From: Marsupella aquatica
Taxonomy: Eukaryota > Marchantiophyta
Length of the DNA stretch: 64,000 bases
NCBI GenBank assembly: GCA_973895155.1
Contig: OZ316898.1
Coordinates: 2,852,001-2,916,000 of the forward strand
Direction of reading: 5' to 3'
The translations under genes and the position numbers were made by a program. Shown one piece after another: positions 57,120-64,000 of the stretch. The notes below the pieces were generated by a model. The model did no database searches. It saw nothing but the letters and a program-made list of their open reading frames with translations, and had not been told where the DNA came from. Position 1 is the first letter of the stretch, and every line of letters begins with the position of its first letter.

Positions 57120-59923
57120 CGCAAGTCAAAGCTTTCTCAGCATAAACACAATGCAGTGAGCACATAAATTATTTTGGCTCACCTAAATAGTCTATTGTCA
57201 ACAAAAACACAGTAAATACAGTGAAGACTATCTCCAATCGCCTATGCTTGTCCGATTCCAACTTCTGTTTTCCATAACTTATTCACCTCACGTTTGGAAC
57301 ACCCGTGGTCAACCTAGCAGAGAACTACACAGCACAATTCATCTCCCACAAAACATTTAAGAAGGGAAAACGACCGATTTGCAGATCTCTTTTTCTCGAC
57401 AGCTTGCTGCTGAGTCATACTACATTGCTTGTGTAAGGTCACACTATTTCCGGGGTCCAGCTGACGATCGCTTCTATTCCAAAGTAAATCTTTCGACCGT
57501 ATGAACTGTACTCCATCCCTTCTCACCCTCTTCACTTACAGGACTAGGACGTCTCAGGCTCTTCCGTGAGAAGAATTCCCCCGTGCATGGAGGCAAACCA
57601 ATCTCGTCTCACTTTTGGCAGGCAGCTGCCTGCTCTCCTCTCTTCTCCTTGACAAGTAGATCTAACGAGCAATCTTTCAATTTTGCAGGAGTTTGGGGCA
57701 CGAGTTCATGGCCTTCGCGATTCTGAAGAGGTCCTGGGCCCCTTGTCGGTTAGATTTGGTTAAACCGATATATCCAAGTAAGTCAATACTGCTTTCATGG
57801 AAGTGTTAGGACTTTTGGTAGCGCATCAGACTGCTACATTCTGGGTCCTTGTTCACATCTGCTCCGTTTTGCGCGTTCGCGTTCGTGCTCGTGATCCTGA
57901 TTGCCCACGCCCTCCAGCAATGTGCCCATCTAAAGCATCGCGGGACGAGACAGTTTAACTGTACCCAGGCGGATGGCCTGCTAACGGAGGTGTGCTGAGA
58001 GACGGTTTAACTGTAGCCCAACTGTTGGGATGCTAACGGAGGTACCCGCAGGGGGCCGACACTGTCGATACTACTGATAACCGGTTGTGCAACTTCCTTC
58101 TCCTCAGCGGGGTGAAGGGTAGGAGGACCTTCGCGTGTCCTTCACATCGTTACTTTAGATGCAAATCGTCAATGAACTCTACAATTCTCGCCAAGCAAGT
58201 TCTCATAGAAGTTGATCAGTAGCATGCCAATCAGTAGAGGAAGAGTGATTCTTGCGGTTGCTGCTCTGACTTTAATGCCCGCACTCTTTCCCTTGGTCCC
58301 ACTTCCTTCCCCTGTGAGCGGGCTCGGCTCATGTGGGCAATCGTAGAGCAGAGTTTCTGTACAGTAAATCGCTTCTATGCAAAATTCGGACATTCTCAAT
58401 CGGATTTCGTCCAGGCGACAACTCTGAGATTTTATTTTCAGAAGTGTCCGAGAACCGTTTGGTGCCTCATGTTCAGTAATTAAATGAGAAGAAATCATCG
58501 TAGATTCTGGATCGACCCGGTTGGTCCTGCTTGTGCAATTATTGAGCTGAGTGCCTGGAAGATGAACGCCACTATTTGTCCGTCACAACGCGGACCTCTT
58601 CAATGAGCTCGAAGATTGTTGAGAAAGGTTCGTTGGGGCACACTCATTCGATTCTTCGTTTTCGAAAGAGTTTGTGCGGATGTCTGCTCCAATCAGTCCA
58701 CAATCTGTAACCCACGGTATAGTCTCCATTAAGTCTGAAGCACTCTAGAGAATAGGCAGCTATAGTCGCCGTTTGATTTCTTGTTCCGGTGTTTCAAGTG
58801 ATTCAGACGTAGAAATCTGTTAAGAGAGCCCCTCTTGAGATCAGTAGACGGATTAGTTAAGTTCAATCCTATTCGATTACATTTAATTCAAAATGACCTT
58901 GAACTGCGAGCCAGCAAAGAAGCAAGCGATGATCGGCAAACAGAACGCCAAGAATTCAAGTGAGCCAGCGCAAGCACGCAAATCCTGCACGATTGTAATC
59001 ACGCAGAATCTAGCGTCTTTCGACAAGTAGAAGGGGTCATCGGACTGGTGGTTTCTCAATTGAAGGTCAGTCATTAGAAAGCACACCGATACCGATCCTG
59101 TACACTTATTCTGTGATGTTCTGTCTCGTCCTTGTTTTAAGTCATCAGAGACTCACTCTCCGTGAGTGGCCCCTGCTGTAGCACAGACCCCGCACCTTGG
59201 AAGGATGAGTAGGAGAGAAATGTAATGATGATTGAAAATGAATGTTCTCCATGTCAAAGCCTCACTCCTCCAGTCAACACACAAAGAGAAGAGAAAGACA
59301 TCGCTGAGGTTGTGTTGCGACCTTAGAGACGGCACCTGCATCTTAAAGGTGCCAAAGTTGGTTTCCACTTGAGTTTGCTAAACAAAACTCAACTGAAAGA
59401 GCAGCAAGGTTGGAATGAACGTGCGAAATCTTTTCCTTGCCCATGTCTTTGTTGCAATCGGGGTTCACAAGAGAGGTACCCATACACCTCAAATTAAAAT
59501 GAAAGATTGACGGTACCATGGGTGCGTGACCTTCTCGTCCGAGGTTGGAATTGTAAGTTGTTACCCTTAAGGAATTGATGGTTCCTCCGGGCGCATCGTG
59601 TCCTCATGGTAAACAGAGAAAACTAGAGAGTGACCCGCTCTCCAAAGCTGTAAAAACTGTAAATTGCTAAGGACTATAGATCGCAAATTGCAATTGTGGG
59701 TGCTTCCCGCCTCTTCGCAGTCCGGAACACGACCAGAAGTCTGACAATTGTCGTTGGCACCTGATTCGGGGCCCTATGAGATCGAATCATAAGTGCATTG
59801 CAGCGCAACCTTGTCTGAAAGGACATTGGTCGACGTTGAAATATCTTCCCTGATACGAAGGTCTAACAAGCAGAGGCCTCCCGCGAGAGCCACATAATTA
59901 AAATCAGAGTTTTGTATCGAATT
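57120..59923. other. Intergenic region before the 619-residue gene
   Basis: No gene is supported. A stretch at about 57689-57778 has a good acceptor (TTTTGCAG) and donor (GTAAGT) and an open frame, so it could be an exon of an unrecognised transcript. The last several hundred bases before 59924 should hold the promoter of the downstream gene. Confidence 0.4.
57947..58050. repeat. Diverged tandem duplication, about 52 bp x 2
   Basis: GAGAC(A/G)GTTTAACTGTA(C/G)CC and GATG...GCTAACGGAGGT recur about 52 bp apart. Confidence 0.75.
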
Positions 59924-61783
59924 ATGGTGGCTCTGTTCGGAAGTAGCTCTGCAAGTCCGGCCAAAGGGCACGAGGAGTACCGCCTTGTATCATCCGTGGC
60001 TTCCGAAGCCATGGGAATCGGAAAGAGCTCGGAGGTGCTGACGGTTCTGGGAGGGAAAGCTTCATGTCGCCGCAAGTTCGTCCTCAACGTGCACCTCGTT
60101 GACGAGCACGGTAACTTGGTGTCGCGGGACCTCGCCGTTGTGGCCTCTGTGGCCTACGCGCATGATCACAGCCCTGTTGTTCGGGACGAGAAGCCATTCC
60201 TGGCAGAGCCACCACTGTTCACCACATTCAACGGTGTAGAATTCCCGGCCCAAGATCGTCCAACTCGCATGGTCTCAGGAAGGGCATCCTTCAAGCTCGC
60301 CATATCCCTCCTCTCCTCCAAATGCGACAATCGGCTTTTCTGCATCTGCTTCACGCCTCAGACTGCCACTGGCGACGTCATTCCCATTAGCGCGCCCTGC
60401 TACTCCAAACCCATTCGCAGCATCTCTCGAAAAAGAACACAATCCTCCTCCGCTCATGCAGCTTCTCCACCGCCCCAGTTACTCCTCACAGGTTTGGAAA
60501 CATCTCTTCCCACAACGTCCTCAGCAACACGAGGAGGACAGTACACCAACAATGCCAACCACAATGCAAGTTGCAGATTCATTCCGTCCGATAGTGGACT
60601 CCTTGGCGGCACAAAGTTTGGTGCTTCGCCATCGACGAGCAGTGAGAATGATGATGCTGAGGGCGCCGCATCACCTGGCGGTACAGCGAACCTACAATGC
60701 TCTTCCCGTTCCAGTTCTGTCACCAGCATGCACTACCTATCTCCCACGTCTGCTGCAGGATTAGCAGGAATGCTGAATGACGTCGAAGCTGGATGCAAAG
60801 CTGGATGTAAAGGAGGAGGAGGAGGAGGCACACTAGTACTACATGAATCGCCTGCATTGGCGCATTCCAACGGGAACGGCTTGTCGGTGGCACCGGGACG
60901 AGCAGGAGGAGGACTGGAGAGATTCATCGAAATGGACCCTACGAGTGGGAGCACAACTGGCGGTATGGCATCCGTGTCCTGCAGCCCTGTTTCTTCCACT
61001 CCTCTTGCCAACAACAAATCCTGCAGCGAGAGCATGAAAGTCACCCTCAGTCCACCCTGCTCACTGTCACTTCGCTTGTCTCCGTCAGATTCGGGCAGCC
61101 CGACCTCTGGTGCTCTTACGTCCGAGAGTAGCTACGACAACAAGCAGCCGCAGCAGCTAAAGGACCATCCAGCTGCAACCGCACGCCCGCAGTCTTCGCC
61201 GCTCGCTGTAGGAAGCTCCCGCCCATCGTTCAATGCACCAAATTTCCCGCACACTGCTAACGCTCGTCCGTTCCGTCCTTTCGCCACCGTGGGACCTTGC
61301 AAAGTCCTAACGGCCTCGGACTTCCAGTTGGGAAATGGCATTTCCCTTGCAACCCAGTCTGCGAGGCGTTGCAGTGACGGCGCAGGCAGCCAGGCTGCTT
61401 CCACGAACACCCTGCTTGAGAGAGTGCACCAGCTGCGTGAAGTTTCGCCCGCAGGCAGCCAGCAGCAGCAGCAGCAGCAGGCAAATGGTAAGGTGGACTC
61501 CGTGCTACACAGCTTCACGTTGGGAACCGAAGTGAGGAGCAGCAGCAGCAATGCGGACGACAAGTTCAATTCTACGTTGACAGAGATATCCCTGGAAGAA
61601 GAAGAGAAGTCGCTCCAATACATTGAAGTGAGTCTTCAAGAGGTTAGCCGAGAGGTGCAACGCCGGATGGAAGAGCTGCGTTCCAAGCGAAGGAGACTAT
61701 TGGAGGACGAGGCGCGAATGCACTCCATCATTTTCCAGTCCGCTTCGTGGATTGAAAGTTTGAGTGGACGATACAGCCTCTGA
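59924..61783 (+). CDS. Plant protein of unknown function with conserved N-terminal domain and C-terminal coiled coil
   Basis: A single uninterrupted frame of 619 residues from ATG 59924; an upstream in-frame TTG is not a plausible start. Residues about 38-170 form a dense, ordered block: KFVLNVHLVDEHGNL, a FNGVEFPAQDRP segment, then GRASFKLAISLLSSKCDNRL and the basic SISRKR end. I have the impression of related blocks in uncharacterised plant proteins but cannot name the family. The middle (about 175-550) is Ser/Pro/Gly-rich, with a Gly run near 297-302 and a Gln run near 513-520. Residues about 555-605 are acidic then strongly charged and helical (EVSLQEVSREVQRRMEELRS), a likely coiled coil. 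There is no signal peptide or membrane segment, so a nuclear or cytosolic regulator is conceivable, but this is inference. An intron removing part of the low-complexity region cannot be excluded. Confidence 0.8.
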   Translation: MVALFGSSSASPAKGHEEYRLVSSVASEAMGIGKSSEVLTVLGGKASCRRKFVLNVHLVDEHGNLVSRDLAVVASVAYAHDHSPVVRDEKPFLAEPPLFTTFNGVEFPAQDRPTRMVSGRASFKLAISLLSSKCDNRLFCICFTPQTATGDVIPISAPCYSKPIRSISRKRTQSSSAHAASPPPQLLLTGLETSLPTTSSATRGGQYTNNANHNASCRFIPSDSGLLGGTKFGASPSTSSENDDAEGAASPGGTANLQCSSRSSSVTSMHYLSPTSAAGLAGMLNDVEAGCKAGCKGGGGGGTLVLHESPALAHSNGNGLSVAPGRAGGGLERFIEMDPTSGSTTGGMASVSCSPVSSTPLANNKSCSESMKVTLSPPCSLSLRLSPSDSGSPTSGALTSESSYDNKQPQQLKDHPAATARPQSSPLAVGSSRPSFNAPNFPHTANARPFRPFATVGPCKVLTASDFQLGNGISLATQSARRCSDGAGSQAASTNTLLERVHQLREVSPAGSQQQQQQQANGKVDSVLHSFTLGTEVRSSSSNADDKFNSTLTEISLEEEEKSLQYIEVSLQEVSREVQRRMEELRSKRRRLLEDEARMHSIIFQSASWIESLSGRYSL

Positions 61784-63704
61784 TTATGTGTTTCAATTAT
61801 TCCAATGACTTATGTAGTATATTCTATCAAATCAAATCAAATCAACTGACTCAATTCAATTTTACCTTAGCTTACGAGGAGTCGTTAATGGATTAGAGTC
61901 GATAAATCTTCAGAGGTCAGATATCGATAATCTTCCTCATCCAAATGTCGTCTATTTCACACATTGCGATGCAACTCCCTCAAACAAGAGAATCATTATT
62001 TTGTCGACTCGGGGAAACACCTCATGAACACTTTCTTCGTTGCCTTTCTCATCTCCACAACTTGTCTGGCTTCAACTTGTCGATCATGCAGTGTCTCTTG
62101 TCACTGAATTGTTGGATGACTTTTGGTCGAATTACGGTCCTCGAGATAGACAGACCATTCAGACTTATGAAATGCTCAGCCGATCTTTCAATTTTCTTCT
62201 TTTAGGGGGCAGGGATGGTTATGTAAGTTCTACCCATTTCTACTCACGCGACGAACGACTGGCCACGACCTCAGGCAGACACCGTCGTCAATTTCCCGTG
62301 CTTAAGGGAGATGGTTATCTGAGCACAAGTTCTACCCATTTCTGGCTGGATTTGATAGATGGTCAAAGTGCAAGGTGCCGCAGCTTGGAGGTCGAGAGAT
62401 CCACAGACTTCTTGTGAGAAAAAGCTGGTTTCAAAAACCTAAGCTCATTCAACATTTGGAAATGGTCACAATAGTTCAAGTTCCGGATTTGGTTGCACTT
62501 TCTCCTGATGAAATTTGAATTAAAAGGGGACTTCCAAACAATTGCCCCAACACATCAAATCTTCTTTGGGCAGAGTATTCAACAGGTGGTCTATTCTATT
62601 ATTTACTCCTGCGTGAGGGACACTTCATCTCCCAGCCTACTCATACAAAATCCTACCGCCCTGACACTAGGTGACAGTGTTCGAGAAAGGACCAAAAGAC
62701 CTCAATTATAGGACAACCACTGATTTCATCTAGGGCCACTTTACGGACAGATAACTCTTTATTTTCTCCGGGCCCAGGACCGATGAACAAACCAAGGCTG
62801 TCAATAGAGACAATGATGAGTCATGTCCTTCGTTCACATGAATATCCCAACTTCGGTTTCCGGTTTCACTGCATTGACAGGGAATCATACTGACTGTGAG
62901 ACTTGAGTTCATATGAGCTCATTATTCATTGTCTACCATCGCGTAGGAGCGACAGAAAATGTGAGATGGGTCATTTCGATCCCCACATCCTCTTCCTAAG
63001 AATTGCAATTCTAGGGAGCAAAACAGAGAGTTGCAGCTTACCTGGGAATCACAGAGGCACGGAACATTGGGCAGACCCACGTCGGTGCTTGGGAGTTCGG
63101 TTCTTCCAATGTGAGATAAAAGTCATCACCACCAACTAGATGAATGGTATATTGTAAACAGCTTACCTACGGGAAACCACAATTATATAAGGGATGTCTG
63201 TTAAGGTCCCTTGAGAGTGTCTTCATCCCAAATCAGCAACTCTAAAAACGAAGATACGTTGTGAATAGAATTAGTCCAGGGAACCCAGAGAGGAGAGAAC
63301 AGACCTGCTTTGTTTCCTTGTAGATGGTTTGGATTGAGGGGAAGTTTTCGGAGTCTCGTCCTTTAATCTGCCAAGCATGGTACCTGGTTAAGGAAGCATT
63401 AAGATAAGCATTTAGAAAACATTTCCGCATTATCTTGCATGATTTTCTTTGTTCCTGCCATCGACAGGGACATTATCGAGTCTTTCTTTTGTAAGAATAT
63501 GACTGACAAGCCAAAGTTCCCACGGTAAGCATATCGTTTTGTTTAGCCTATCCACTCTAATCCACCATCGCAAACCCCAAAATGCAGTTGAAACTTGTCA
63601 CAAGTCAATGCAAGAGAGGTAAACCCTAAGTCATCAATCCATGGAAGAATTGGACATTGAAGGAACTGAATCCTTCATATAGAAGGTACTCCATATTTTA
63701 GTAC
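61784..63704. other. Region between the 619-residue gene and the right-edge exon
   Basis: It begins with an AATCAAATCAAATCAA stretch, likely 3' UTR. GATGGTTAT plus AAGTTCTACCCATTTCT occurs twice, about 120 bp apart (near 62214 and 62310). Minus-strand sequence at 63301-63387 has acceptor- and donor-like ends and could be a further exon of the gene at the right edge, but the phase is unresolved. Confidence 0.4.
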
Positions 63705-63922
63705 CTTCTGAGTTTCTCGTGTCACTGATCCAAGAGCTTTTACGAAAACCTCTGCGAGGAGCTCAGTCAGAGAATGGCTCCGAAATAGGAGGGCCTTCGT
63801 TTGGCAGGTCCACTCCAGCTTGTCGCGAGCTATTGTGCTGATGGTTTCGTGTTTAGTCTCTCCCATTTGAATTTGACCTTCCAGCTTGTGCCTCTCCAGA
63901 TTTTTCTGATGAAAGACGAGGA
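63705..63922 (-). CDS. Probable exon of a minus-strand gene that runs off the right edge
   Basis: Between a good acceptor (TTCTTTCAG, ending 63923) and a donor (AAG then GTAC at 63704) lies an open frame of about 72 codons: KNLERHKLEGQIQMGETKHE, then ARDKLEWTCQTKALLF and SLTELLAEVFVKALGSVTRE. The text is helical and charged, with no known motif. The next exon on the left may be at about 63301-63376, where continuing in phase would give a stop after a few codons (VPCLAD). The gene's 5' part is outside the window. The family is not recognised. Confidence 0.4.
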
Positions 63923-64000
63923 CTGAAAGAATAAGCTCAGAATAAGCGCGCGCAATAATAGATCAAAATCCAGGCGAAAGGTTAGCTTAAGCATGGTTGA

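Noticed and set aside
60454-61623. Several antisense frames of 75-163 codons
   Set aside because: Shadows of the low-complexity part of the 619-residue gene.
1-64000. tRNA, rRNA or CRISPR arrays
   Set aside because: No T-loop-type GGTTCGAATCC block with a matching acceptor stem, no rRNA signature, and no regularly spaced identical repeats with unique spacers were seen.

Overview
This is a nuclear genomic window from a green land plant. The evidence is a plant-type trifunctional UDP-rhamnose synthase (RHM), a degenerate nuclear psbO gene for a photosystem II subunit, genes with GT-AG introns, Tnt1-like Ty1/copia elements primed by tRNA-iMet, and short TTTAGGG-type telomere repeats. Long gene-poor stretches and many decayed repeats suggest a medium to large genome. 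I cannot fix the lineage; a seed-free plant is possible but unproven. One 100-N assembly gap lies at 380-479.

Layout. 0-11 kb is gene-poor. It holds a roughly 300 bp inverted repeat (480-755 and 5176-5497), a minus-strand solo LTR with a perfect target duplication (3541-3887), and decayed dispersed repeats. 11.3-13.8 kb (minus) is a three-exon gene for the catalytic subunit of tRNA m1A58 methyltransferase (TRM61). 14-18.5 kb is non-coding apart from a foldback element and tandem repeats. A protein-like 88-codon reading frame (18520-18786, plus) faces the 3' end of RHM (18855-21141, minus, two exons). Behind RHM lie a 76-bp tandem repeat and a GC-rich block that probably contains its leader and promoter. 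22.9-36.9 kb is AT-rich repeat sequence containing one tentative minus-strand coiled-coil gene (29.7-31.8 kb) and a short perfect hairpin (36114-36199).

36.9-53.4 kb is a transposon cluster. Copia element A (36891-44769) is old and heavily broken. Next to it is a nested stack: an old LTR, a Harbinger-type MITE inserted in it, and the younger copia element B (46385-53258; 344-bp LTRs differing at six sites; ATGGA target duplications). Both elements have gag and pol in one frame with a single UGA at the same junction. Both also have a possible intron in the leader that encloses a hypervariable segment.

54.3-55.6 kb is a psbO pseudogene that still shows an intron. 56.7 kb has an exact 100-bp tandem duplication. 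59.9-61.8 kb encodes an intact 619-residue protein I cannot name, with a conserved-looking N-terminus, a low-complexity middle and a C-terminal coiled coil. The right edge contains a probable exon of a minus-strand gene that runs out of the window.

The genes do not form a pathway: tRNA modification, nucleotide-sugar synthesis and unknown proteins lie side by side, as is usual in plant nuclear DNA. Exon boundaries were assigned by eye from GT-AG signals, reading-frame continuity and recalled family sequences; no alignment was run.
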